DNA of 64,000 nt, from contig NZ_PVTI01000002.1 of NCBI RefSeq assembly GCF_003002895.1, positions 182,213 to 246,212 of the forward strand. Reading direction: 5' to 3'. How positions within the stretch are numbered: position 1 is the first letter of the stretch; each line of letters starts with the position of its first letter. Below the pieces are notes generated by a model that was given only the letters and a program-made list of their open reading frames with translations, had not been told where the DNA came from and ran no database searches. The stretch is from Knoellia remsis. Its GTDB lineage: Bacteria > Actinomycetota > Actinomycetes > Actinomycetales > Dermatophilaceae. The position numbers were made by a program, and so were the translations under genes. Below are positions 33,256 through 40,337 of the stretch, piece by piece.

Positions 33256-34301
33256 CGCGAGTTCAGCTCGCGCAGCTGGGCGGCGAGCGAGGTTGCTCCG
33301 TCGGCGAGCCGGACGCCCGGAGTCGTCTCGCTGAACGGCAGGATGACGAACGCCTCGCGCTGCACCGCGGGCAGCGTGCCCAGCACGGGGTCGCCGCGCA
33401 GGTAGTCGATCTTCTGCTGGGCGGTCGACCACGTCGCGTCGGCGAGGACGATGACGTCCGGGCGAGCAGCGACGACGCGCTCCCACGACCCGTCCGCCCA
33501 CGCACCGGGCAGGTCGGCGAAGACGTTCGTCGCCCCGACGGTGTCGAGGATGACCTGGGGACCACCGTCGCCGGCGCCCACGAACGGGGTGCGGTCGCCG
33601 GAGTCGAACCACAGCACGCGCAGCCCCTTGCCGGGCGCCTGCGCCCGCAGCTCTGTCATGGCGGTGCGCTGCGCGGCGATGATGCTCTCGGCCCGGTCCT
33701 CCACGTCGAAGACCCGCGCGATGTCCCGTAGCTCGCCCCACACCGCGTCGAAGGTCGCCGTGGCCGGCGGCCCGCTCTTCTGGCAGCCGAACGGGCTGAC
33801 GTAGCTGGCGATGCCGCGGCTCTTCAGGAGGTCGCGCTCGCCGACACCATCCTTGGCGAAGGCGCTCGCGTAGGAGGCGTAGGCGAAGTCCGCCCGGGTG
33901 GCGAGGAACGCCTCCGCAGAAGGGCTCTCCTTCGCGAGCACCGGCACGGACTCGTATGCCGCCCGCCAGCGTGGGGCGATCGCGTCGTCGATCGAGGCGG
34001 TGCCGACCATCCGGTCCTCGAGACCGAGCGCGAGGGCCACCTCGGTTGCCCCCTGGTGCAGGGTGACGAGGCGCTGTGGGACCTCGGCCACCTCGACCTG
34101 CACACCGCAGTTCGTCAGCCGGGTCGGTCCGGCGTCGCGCGCGGACGAGGAGGGCGTGGCGCCCTTGCCAGCAGCGGCAGCGGCGTCGGCACCGGCGGTC
34201 GGGCCCGGGGGAGGGCCGGCGCAGGCGGTCGCCACGAGTGAAGCGGTGAGCAGAGCGAGGATCGCGCGGATGGTTCGGCGGGAGGCGGAGGGAGGTCGCA
34301 C
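33252..34301 (-). CDS. btuF: Cobalamin-type ABC transporter substrate-binding lipoprotein
   Basis: A 349-residue class III binding protein. The signal ends in a lipobox (LVATAC, Cys27) followed by a Pro/Ala-rich tether. The mature domain reads VPQRLVTLHQGATEVALALGLEDRMVGTAS, typical of BtuF/FepB-like proteins, and ends with the usual LPAVQREAFVILPF. GTG 34301 has only a weak AGAGAG ribosome-binding site. It heads btuFCD, controlled by the riboswitch at 34352-34521. Confidence 0.92.
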   Translation of the reverse strand: MRPPSASRRTIRAILALLTASLVATACAGPPPGPTAGADAAAAAGKGATPSSSARDAGPTRLTNCGVQVEVAEVPQRLVTLHQGATEVALALGLEDRMVGTASIDDAIAPRWRAAYESVPVLAKESPSAEAFLATRADFAYASYASAFAKDGVGERDLLKSRGIASYVSPFGCQKSGPPATATFDAVWGELRDIARVFDVEDRAESIIAAQRTAMTELRAQAPGKGLRVLWFDSGDRTPFVGAGDGGPQVILDTVGATNVFADLPGAWADGSWERVVAARPDVIVLADATWSTAQQKIDYLRGDPVLGTLPAVQREAFVILPFSETTPGVRLADGATSLAAQLRELNSR

Positions 34302-34351
34302 AGGGCCAGCTCTCTTCGGTCGGGGCCCAGTCGCGAGGCCAACGTCACGGA

Positions 34352-34521
34352 TCCGCCGCTGGCAGGTCTTCGGGCTCGGGATCGTCCTCCCGCGACGCCT
34401 TCCCGGTCGATGCCTTTCGGCCCGACTAGTGGCTCGTCGTCGCGTTCGTCTCCCCTACCGCTGCGCGTCAGCTCCGGATTCGGACCGGATTCCCTGTGCA
34501 CTCTCGTGCGACCAGCGTCGG
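34352..34521 (-). ncRNA. Cobalamin riboswitch upstream of btuFCD
   Basis: On the minus strand the RNA shows P1-like pairing of CGCTGG (34518-34513) with CCAGCG (34361-34356). The core is AGGGAATCCGGT...GAATCCGGAGCTGACGC and GCAGCGGTAGGGGAGACGA, with the 3' box GAAGACCTGCC. The core uses CGCAGCGGTA where the other two riboswitches have CCGCCACTGT, so it belongs to the other common sequence variant. It fills most of the 324-bp gap between btuF and cobL; the rest holds the two divergent promoters. Confidence 0.92.
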
Positions 34522-34544
34522 GAGCAGCTCAACTGCTCGCGGCG

Positions 34545-34550
34545 AACGTA
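34545..34550 (-). promoter_or_regulatory. Candidate -10 box (TACGTT) for the btuFCD riboswitch transcript
   Basis: TACGTT on the minus strand would start RNA near 34538, just ahead of the riboswitch P1. A 6-bp hairpin GAGCAG/CTGCTC (34522-34538) would form its very 5' end. Confidence 0.35.
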
Positions 34551-34613
34551 CCAGAGGTGACCGAGGCCCCGCGCCGCGTCGTCGGGCACGTCACGTCTCT
34601 GGCCCCCGCTGTC

Positions 34614-34619
34614 TACAGT
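34614..34619 (+). promoter_or_regulatory. -10 box (TACAGT) of cobL-cobM
   Basis: TACAGT ends 6 nt before GTG 34626. The same box with nearly the same spacer (TACAGTG.GCGCGTG) precedes the phosphatase gene at 48032. Confidence 0.5.
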
Positions 34620-34625
34620 GAGCGC

Positions 34626-35921
34626 GTGATCGACGTCGTCGGAGTCCCCGCTGCCGGGCCCAGCGCCCTCGGCGCGGCGGAGCGGGAGCTCGTCGCCGGG
34701 GCCCGGGTCGTCGTCGGCTCGCCGCGGCTGCTCGCGCTCCTCGACGAGCGGCCGGGGCAGGAGCGGCGGGCCTGGCCGTCACCGATGCTGCCCGGGCTGC
34801 GGGGTCTCTTCGACGAGACCGGACTCGACGGCGTCGTCGTCCTCGCCACGGGCGACCCGCTCGTGTCGGGAGTGGGCACGACCCTCATCCGAGTGCTCGG
34901 CTCGGATGTGGTGCGCGTGCACCCGGCGGTCTCGTCGGTCGCGCTCGCGCGCGCCCGGATGGGCTGGCCGGCGGAGACCGTCGAGGTCGTCTCGCTCGTG
35001 TCGTCCACTCCGTATGCCGTGCGCCGGCACCTTGCGCCGGGGGCGCGGGTCGTCGCCCTCTCCGCCGGTGCCCAGACGCCCGGGCGGCTCGCGGCGGTGC
35101 TCGCCGAGCTCGGGCTGGGGGAGACCCGGATGACTGTGCTCGGTGACCTCGGGACGGACGACGAGTCGCGCCTCGACTGCGCCGCAACGGATCTCGCCCA
35201 TGCCGCGGGTGCAGAGGGTGAGCCTGGCGACCCGGCGCGCGACACCAGGAGGCGAGCGGACGGCATACCGGCGCTCAACGTCGTGGCGCTCGAGGTCCCG
35301 GACGACGCGCACCTGCCCGGCACGTCACCGGGCCTGCCCGACGACGACTTCACGCACGACGGGCAGATCACCAAGAGCGAGGCCCGCGCCCTTGCGCTCG
35401 CGTCGCTCCGACCGCTGCCCGGGCAGCACCTGTGGGACCTGGGGGCCGGCTCCGGCTCGGTGTCGGTCGAGTGGTGCCTCGCAGCGCCGCGCACCTCGGT
35501 AAGTGCCGTCGAGCGCGACCCGCAGCGCGCCGCGCGGGTGACCGAGAACGCCCGCCGCTTCGGGGTGCCGGTCGAGGTCGTGGAGGGGGCCTCGCTCGAC
35601 CGCATCGGCGAGCTGCCCCCTCCCGACGCGGTGTTCGTCGGCGGCGGCGCGAGTGCCGAGCTCGTCGACGCGTGCTGGCGGGCGCTGCGGCGCGGCGGGC
35701 GGATCGTCGTCCACGCCGTCACCCTCGGGACCGAGGCGGTCGTCGTGGATGTCCAGCAGCGCCACGGTGGCGAGCTGCGGCGCTTCGGCGTGGACCGGGC
35801 CCGGCCCCTGGGTCGCCATCTCTCGTGGGAGCCGGCGCGACCCATCGTGCAGTGGGCCGCCACGAAGCCTCACGTCGCCCCCGCGACCACCGAAACCGCT
35901 GCAGGACAGAGGAACTCGTGA
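34626..35921 (+). CDS. cobL: Precorrin-6B C5,15-methyltransferase (decarboxylating), CbiE-CbiT fusion
   Basis: A 431-residue bifunctional enzyme methylating C5 and C15 and decarboxylating the acetate at C12. Residues 1-200 are the CbiE tetrapyrrole methylase (IDVVGVPAAG, VLATGDPLVSGVG). Residues 240-431 are the Rossmann-type CbiT (DDFTHDGQITKSEARALALASL, SAM motif DLGAGSGS 271-278). The linker contains RADGIPA, encoded by a DUS-like 13-mer at 35256. GTG 34626 is set by the leaderless promoter; the frame extends further upstream without homology. Confidence 0.95.
   Translation: MIDVVGVPAAGPSALGAAERELVAGARVVVGSPRLLALLDERPGQERRAWPSPMLPGLRGLFDETGLDGVVVLATGDPLVSGVGTTLIRVLGSDVVRVHPAVSSVALARARMGWPAETVEVVSLVSSTPYAVRRHLAPGARVVALSAGAQTPGRLAAVLAELGLGETRMTVLGDLGTDDESRLDCAATDLAHAAGAEGEPGDPARDTRRRADGIPALNVVALEVPDDAHLPGTSPGLPDDDFTHDGQITKSEARALALASLRPLPGQHLWDLGAGSGSVSVEWCLAAPRTSVSAVERDPQRAARVTENARRFGVPVEVVEGASLDRIGELPPPDAVFVGGGASAELVDACWRALRRGGRIVVHAVTLGTEAVVVDVQQRHGGELRRFGVDRARPLGRHLSWEPARPIVQWAATKPHVAPATTETAAGQRNS
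35256..35268 (+). repeat. DUS-like 13-mer in the cobL interdomain linker
   Basis: An exact GCGGACGGCATAC encoding ADGI in the linker between the CbiE and CbiT domains. Confidence 0.75.
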
Positions 35922-36676
35922 CCGTCCACTTCATCGGAGCGGGCCCCGGCGCCGCCGACCTACTCACCCTGCGCGCGGTGCGGCTCCTCCAGCAGTCGCC
36001 CGTGTGCCTCTATGCCGGCACCTACCTCGACGCAGCCGTCCTCGCGCACTGCCCCGACGGCGCCGAGCTCGTCGACACCCAGCGCCTCGACCTCGACACG
36101 ATCACGGCGCACCTCGTCTCGGCCCACGAGGCCGGCAAGGACGTCGCCCGGCTGTGCTCCGGCGACCCATCGGTCTACTCCGCGATCGCCGAGCAGACGC
36201 GGCGTCTCGACCGGGCCGGCGTGGCGTGGGACGTCACGCCGGGCGTTCCGGCCTATGCCGCGACGGCGGCCGTGCTCGGTCGCGAGCTCACCGTGCCCGA
36301 GGTCGCCCAGACCGTCGTGCTCACCCGCGCGCAACGGGACTCCACGGCGATGCCGCCCGGCGAGCAGCTGGCGACCTACGCCGCGACGGGGGCGACGCTC
36401 GTGCTGCATCTCGCGATTCGGCACACCCGCCGGCTCGCGGCCGAGCTGGCCGAGTACTACGGCGCGGACTGTCCCGTCGCGGTGGGCTCGCAGGTCTCGC
36501 AGCCCGAGGAGCTCATCCTGCGCGGGACGCTCGCCGACATCGCCGACCGCGTCGAGGAGCACGGCCTGCGCCAGGCCGCGGTCATCATCGTCGGCCGGGC
36601 GCTCGGCACCGGGGACTTCGTCGAGAGCCACCTCTACGGCAACCGGGTTCGCGGGTTGGGCGCGCCCGAGGCCTGA
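35918..36676 (+). CDS. cobM: Precorrin-4 C11-methyltransferase
   Basis: A 252-residue SAM-dependent tetrapyrrole methylase: VHFIGAGPGAADLLTLRAVRLL at the start, LCSGDPSVYSAIAEQ, VTPGVPAYAATAAVLGRELTVPEVAQTVVLTR. It methylates C11 of precorrin-4. GTG 35918 overlaps the cobL stop (GTGA), so the two are coupled. Confidence 0.96.
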   Translation: MTVHFIGAGPGAADLLTLRAVRLLQQSPVCLYAGTYLDAAVLAHCPDGAELVDTQRLDLDTITAHLVSAHEAGKDVARLCSGDPSVYSAIAEQTRRLDRAGVAWDVTPGVPAYAATAAVLGRELTVPEVAQTVVLTRAQRDSTAMPPGEQLATYAATGATLVLHLAIRHTRRLAAELAEYYGADCPVAVGSQVSQPEELILRGTLADIADRVEEHGLRQAAVIIVGRALGTGDFVESHLYGNRVRGLGAPEA

Positions 36677-36689
36677 GCCCGCCGGGCTC
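36675..36689. terminator. Short hairpin between convergent cobM and cobIJ
   Basis: GAGCCC (36675-36680) pairs with GGGCTC (36684-36689) over a 3-nt loop, followed by TTG. It overlaps the cobM stop and lies in the 28-bp gap before the cobIJ stop. A modest bidirectional terminator. Confidence 0.45.
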
Positions 36690-36704
36690 TTGAGAACGGC
36701 CCTG

Positions 36705-38276
36705 TCAGTCCACCCAGCGCGGCGTCCAGACCCGCCCGCCCGGGGTGACCCGCGTGCTCGACGCGCCGATGACGACGAGGCAGCTCATGTCGACGGACTC
36801 GGGGTCGAGCTCGCCGAGGGTCGTCACCCGCAGCTCTTCGCCGTCGCGGCCGACGTTGCGCGCCACGACGACCACGCGGTCGGCGGGCGCGACCTCGCGC
36901 ACCGCGTCGAGAGCCTGACCGAGCTGGTGCGGCCTGCTGCGTGAGCGCGGGTTGTAGAGCGCGACCGCGAGGTCGGCGCGCACCGCGGAGGTCAGGCGGT
37001 CGAGCAGCACCTCCCACGGCTTGAGCCGGTCGGACAGCGAGATGAGGGCATGGTCCGCGCCGAGCAGGGCGCCCGCCCGCGCACTCGCGGCATGCGCGGC
37101 CGTGATGCCGGGGATGACCTGCACCGGCACACCGGCATACAGCTCGTCCTCCGCGGCCTCGAAGACCGCCGCGGCCATGCCGAAGACGCCCGCGTCCCCG
37201 CCGGAGACGACGGCGACGTCGTCGCCGGTGAGGGCGAGGTCGAGTGCGAGGCGTCCCCGGTCGACCTCGACGGTGTTGCCGCTCGCGTGCCGGGTGAGAC
37301 CGACCCGCTGGGGGACCCGGGCGACGTAGGGCGCGTAGCCGACGACGTGGTCGACCCGTCCCAGGACCTCCTGTGCCTCGGGACTCAGCCACGCGTCGGG
37401 GCCCGGTCCGAGGCCGACGACGTGCACCGTCCCGATCGTGGGTTCCATTGCGCCACAGTCGTTCTCGTATGCCGTGTGCGCGCCGGGGCGAGACGCGTCC
37501 GCTGCGCGTCCGGCCGAGTCGGCGCGCTTGTCCTCACCGGGGACGACGACGATCGACATGTAGGGCACGGTCTCGGCGTCGACCTCGGCGACCGGCACGA
37601 CCCGCTCGCCGGGTCGGCTCGCGTGCTCGACGTAGACGGCGCGCTCGAGCAGGCCGGCCTGGCGCAGTGCCTCGCGGACACCCTCGAAGGTACGGCCGAG
37701 CTTCATGATGACGGCCGCGTCGGTGTCGGCGAGACGCCGGGCCAGCTCCGGCACGGGGAGGGTTCCGGGCAGGACGGTCACCGTGTCCTCGTGCCGGGAG
37801 AGGCCGGAGCCGACCGCGGCCGTGGCGGCGGACATCGCCGTGATGCCGGGGACGACCTCGGCCGGGAACTCCTCGCGCAGCAGGTCGTGGACGTACATGA
37901 ACGAGCCGTAGAAGAGGGGGTCACCCTCCGCGAGGCAGACGACGCTGCGGCCGGCGCTCAGGTGCTCCCGGAACCGCTGCGCGCACTCGTCGTAGAAGTC
38001 GGACAGGGCACCGTAGTAGCCGCCCGGGTGGTCGGTCGTGCCCGTCGTCACGGGGTAGACGAGCGGCTCCTCGAGGACGTCGTCACGCAGGTGCTGTGCG
38101 GCGATGGCGCGGGCGGTCGACTCGCGGTGCGCTGCACGGTGGTAGGCCACGACGTCGGCCGTGGCGATGAGGGAGGCGGCGCGCAGGGTGATGAGCCCGG
38201 GGTCGCCGGGGCCGACGCCGACGCCGTAGAGGTGCCCGGGCTCGGCGACCATCGCACCGAGGGCCGACGCGCTCAC
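36705..38276 (-). CDS. cobIJ: CobI-CobJ fusion: precorrin-2 C20- and precorrin-3B C17-methyltransferase
   Basis: A 523-residue double methylase, as in Mycobacterium. CobI occupies about 12-250 (LYGVGVGPGDPGLITLRAASLI, LAEGDPLFYGSFMYV, VPGITAMSAA). A flexible linker spans 251-276. CobJ occupies about 277-523 (VHVVGLGPGPDAWLSPEA, VSGGDAGVFGMAA, IPGITAAHAASARAGALLGADHALISLSDRL, and the ring-contraction partner's LYNPRSRSR). GTG 38276 overlaps the cobH stop; ATG 38252 is possible. Confidence 0.96.
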   Translation of the reverse strand: MSASALGAMVAEPGHLYGVGVGPGDPGLITLRAASLIATADVVAYHRAAHRESTARAIAAQHLRDDVLEEPLVYPVTTGTTDHPGGYYGALSDFYDECAQRFREHLSAGRSVVCLAEGDPLFYGSFMYVHDLLREEFPAEVVPGITAMSAATAAVGSGLSRHEDTVTVLPGTLPVPELARRLADTDAAVIMKLGRTFEGVREALRQAGLLERAVYVEHASRPGERVVPVAEVDAETVPYMSIVVVPGEDKRADSAGRAADASRPGAHTAYENDCGAMEPTIGTVHVVGLGPGPDAWLSPEAQEVLGRVDHVVGYAPYVARVPQRVGLTRHASGNTVEVDRGRLALDLALTGDDVAVVSGGDAGVFGMAAAVFEAAEDELYAGVPVQVIPGITAAHAASARAGALLGADHALISLSDRLKPWEVLLDRLTSAVRADLAVALYNPRSRSRPHQLGQALDAVREVAPADRVVVVARNVGRDGEELRVTTLGELDPESVDMSCLVVIGASSTRVTPGGRVWTPRWVD

Positions 38277-38944
38277 GCGAGCTCGTCCTCGGTCGCGAGG
38301 GCGTTGAGAGCGGCGGCGGCCATGGCCGAGCCGCCGCGCCGTCCGTGCACGACGAGCCACGGCACCTGCACACCGCCGCCGAGGTCGTGCTCGGCCAGGG
38401 CGACCTTGGACTCGGCCGAGCCGACGAAACCGACCGGCATACCGACGACAGCGGCGGGGCGCGGGCCACCGTCGAGCATGAGCTCGAGCAGGTGGAACAG
38501 CGCCGTGGGGGCGTTCCCGACCGCGACGACGGCGCCGTCGAGCCGGTCGCCCCACAACGACACGGCGGCGGCGGCCCGGGTCGTGCCCCACTGGGCGGCC
38601 AGGTCGGGTACTCGTGGGTCACGCAGGGTGCAGACCACCTCGTTGTCGGCGGGGAGGCGTCGGCGAGTGACGCCCGAGGCGAGCATGTGCGAGTCGGTGA
38701 GGATCGGGGCTCCGGCACGCAGTGCGGAGCGGGCGGCGGCGACGACGTCGCGGTGGGCGGCGACCTCGGAGACGATGCCCACGTCACCTGCCGCGTGGAC
38801 GATGCGCGTGGCGATGGTGTGCAGGTCGCGGGGCAGGGAGCTCAGATCGCTCTCGGCCCGGATCATCGCGAACGACCGGCGATAGATCTCCTGGCCGTCG
38901 GTGACGTAGTCGTAGCGTCGCGTCGGTGCGGCGAGCTCGCTCAC
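38273..38944 (-). CDS. cobH: Precorrin-8X methylmutase
   Basis: A 223-residue enzyme moving the methyl from C11 to C12 to give hydrogenobyrinate. The catalytic His is in RIVHAAGD (His50). ILTDSHMLASGV and GNAPTALFHLLEL, then PAAVVGMPVGFVGSAESK are family blocks. The frame extends far upstream inside cobG; GTG 38944, overlapping the cobG stop by 4 bp, gives the normal length. Confidence 0.96.
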   Translation of the reverse strand: MSELAAPTRRYDYVTDGQEIYRRSFAMIRAESDLSSLPRDLHTIATRIVHAAGDVGIVSEVAAHRDVVAAARSALRAGAPILTDSHMLASGVTRRRLPADNEVVCTLRDPRVPDLAAQWGTTRAAAAVSLWGDRLDGAVVAVGNAPTALFHLLELMLDGGPRPAAVVGMPVGFVGSAESKVALAEHDLGGGVQVPWLVVHGRRGGSAMAAAALNALATEDELA

Positions 38945-40143
38945 GGTTCTCCTCGATCTGCTGGTTCGGCCGTCGCGTTCTGTAGGTGGGTCATGGCCTC
39001 GACGACGGTCGCGACGGTCGGCGGCGCGACGAGCACGGTGTCGGATGGGCCTGTGCCACAACGCCGTTCGCACCCCACGACGTGCACGTCCCGGGTCGTT
39101 GCGCCGGCATCGGACCCGATGGCCGCCGAGGCCGAACGCGCGAGGTCGAGCGTGCGGACGGTCGTGCGCCGGCACGACGGCGCGCCGACACAGGCAGAGA
39201 GTCTGGCCCATGCACCGTCCGGCTCGGTCACCAGACCCGCGGCGCGCAGGCTGCCGACGTGGGTGGCGCCGTCTCGCACGACCACCGAGCGCCACGGAGT
39301 GAGAACCACCGACGCAGCGGCGTCGGCGAGCGCGTCGACGTGATCCGCATCGAGCATTCCGAGGGGCACGCCCGCGACGACGTCCGAGCCCACCACGCCG
39401 GGCCGCAGCGGCGGCGCCGACCGCGGTCCACCCGAGCGACTTATGGCGACTTCGCGCCCCTCCGTGCGCGGGGATTCGTTCGTCGGAACTGCGCGAAGTC
39501 GCCATAAATCGGTGATGCGGGCGTCGGGGAGGTCGCGGATGTTCCATGCGCCGACGGGAGCCGACTGCACGAATTGCCGGGCGATGTCGACCATCGCGGC
39601 CACCGCGTCAGCGGGCGCGACCTCGCGACGGTGCTCACCGGCATACAGGAACCCCGTCGTCGGCGTGAGCCGCTGGTAGGCGACGTCCCACCTCTCGGCG
39701 AGGACCGATCCGGAGGCGTCCGAGAGGGCGAAGAGGAACCGGCCCGGGAGGCGCGCGAGGCCCGGGTCGGCGCAGAGTGCGGCGTCGAACTCCGCGACAA
39801 GGCCGTCGAGGTCGCGGGCGAGGGGGGCCGCGAGCACGTTCCGGACCCGTTCGTGGCTCGCCGACGGGAGCAGGCCGGTCGCCTCGACCCCCTCGACAAA
39901 CGATGACGGCAGCGGATCGGGCAGTGCGCGGAGCTGCAGGTTGCCGCGCGAGGTGAGCTGGACGACGGGCGCGCCGTGCTCGGCAGCGAGGCGCACGACC
40001 TCGCGGAGCACCGAGGTCGTGACCCGTCCGCCGGGCAGGCGCAGGCGCACGAGGGCACCGTCGTCGGCGATGAACGGCCGGAGCAGCCCCGGGCAACGGT
40101 CTGCCGCAGCGCGATCGGAGGACGGGTCGGACACGGCGGTCAC
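38941..40143 (-). CDS. cobG: Precorrin-3B synthase
   Basis: A 400-residue sulfite/nitrite reductase-type oxygenase that hydroxylates precorrin-3A with O2, the step that defines the aerobic route. The first ferredoxin-like half contains TSRGNLQLRALP. The iron-sulfur ligands are Cys318, Cys324, Cys358 and Cys362 (CVGAPSC and CERRC). Residues 213-235 are encoded by an inverted repeat that resembles an inserted intergenic hairpin. It heads cobG-cobH-cobIJ; its GTG at 40143 is divergent from the cobN riboswitch. Confidence 0.93.
   Translation of the reverse strand: MTAVSDPSSDRAAADRCPGLLRPFIADDGALVRLRLPGGRVTTSVLREVVRLAAEHGAPVVQLTSRGNLQLRALPDPLPSSFVEGVEATGLLPSASHERVRNVLAAPLARDLDGLVAEFDAALCADPGLARLPGRFLFALSDASGSVLAERWDVAYQRLTPTTGFLYAGEHRREVAPADAVAAMVDIARQFVQSAPVGAWNIRDLPDARITDLWRLRAVPTNESPRTEGREVAISRSGGPRSAPPLRPGVVGSDVVAGVPLGMLDADHVDALADAAASVVLTPWRSVVVRDGATHVGSLRAAGLVTEPDGAWARLSACVGAPSCRRTTVRTLDLARSASAAIGSDAGATTRDVHVVGCERRCGTGPSDTVLVAPPTVATVVEAMTHLQNATAEPADRGEP
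39441..39507. repeat. 17-bp perfect inverted repeat inside cobG
   Basis: Arms TTATGGCGACTTCGCGC (39441-39457) and its complement (39491-39507) enclose a 33-nt loop that has its own CCCC/GGGG pairing. It encodes residues 213-235 of CobG in the linker between the two repeats of the enzyme. It resembles the long hairpins at 9302, 11627 and 12652 and is less GC-rich than cobG. Confidence 0.75.
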
Positions 40144-40161
40144 AGTACGCGGCCCGACCGC

Positions 40162-40167
40162 TAGGCT
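40162..40167 (+). promoter_or_regulatory. -10 box (TAGGCT) of the cobN riboswitch transcript
   Basis: TAGGCT ends 4 nt before the riboswitch P1 (40172), so RNA would start at or just inside the aptamer stem. The divergent cobG start at 40143 lies only 18 bp away. Confidence 0.45.
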
Positions 40168-40171
40168 GCCC

Positions 40172-40327
40172 ACGGCTGCGAGTCGACGGAACCCGGTGCG
40201 AGTCCGGGACGGTCCCGCCACTGTGAGCCTCGGGCGGCAGCGCGAGGTGAGTCAGGAACGTCGTCGCGGCCGGCCCGGCTGCCTGTCGGGTCCCAGCCGT
40301 CACGGGGCGAGGACACCCCGGAAGGAG
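40172..40327 (+). ncRNA. Cobalamin riboswitch upstream of cobN
   Basis: P1 is ACGGCTG (40172-40178) with CAGCCGT (40294-40300). The core reads GGAACCCGGTGCGAGTCCGGG then GGTCCCGCCACTGTGAG, the classic B12 box, followed by GGTGAGTCAGGA. The expression platform CGGGG/CCCCG (40303-40307 with 40316-40320) touches the ribosome-binding site AAGGAG (40322-40327), suggesting control of translation. It governs cobN and bluB-cobT. Confidence 0.95.
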
Positions 40328-40337
40328 CACCGGCCGC

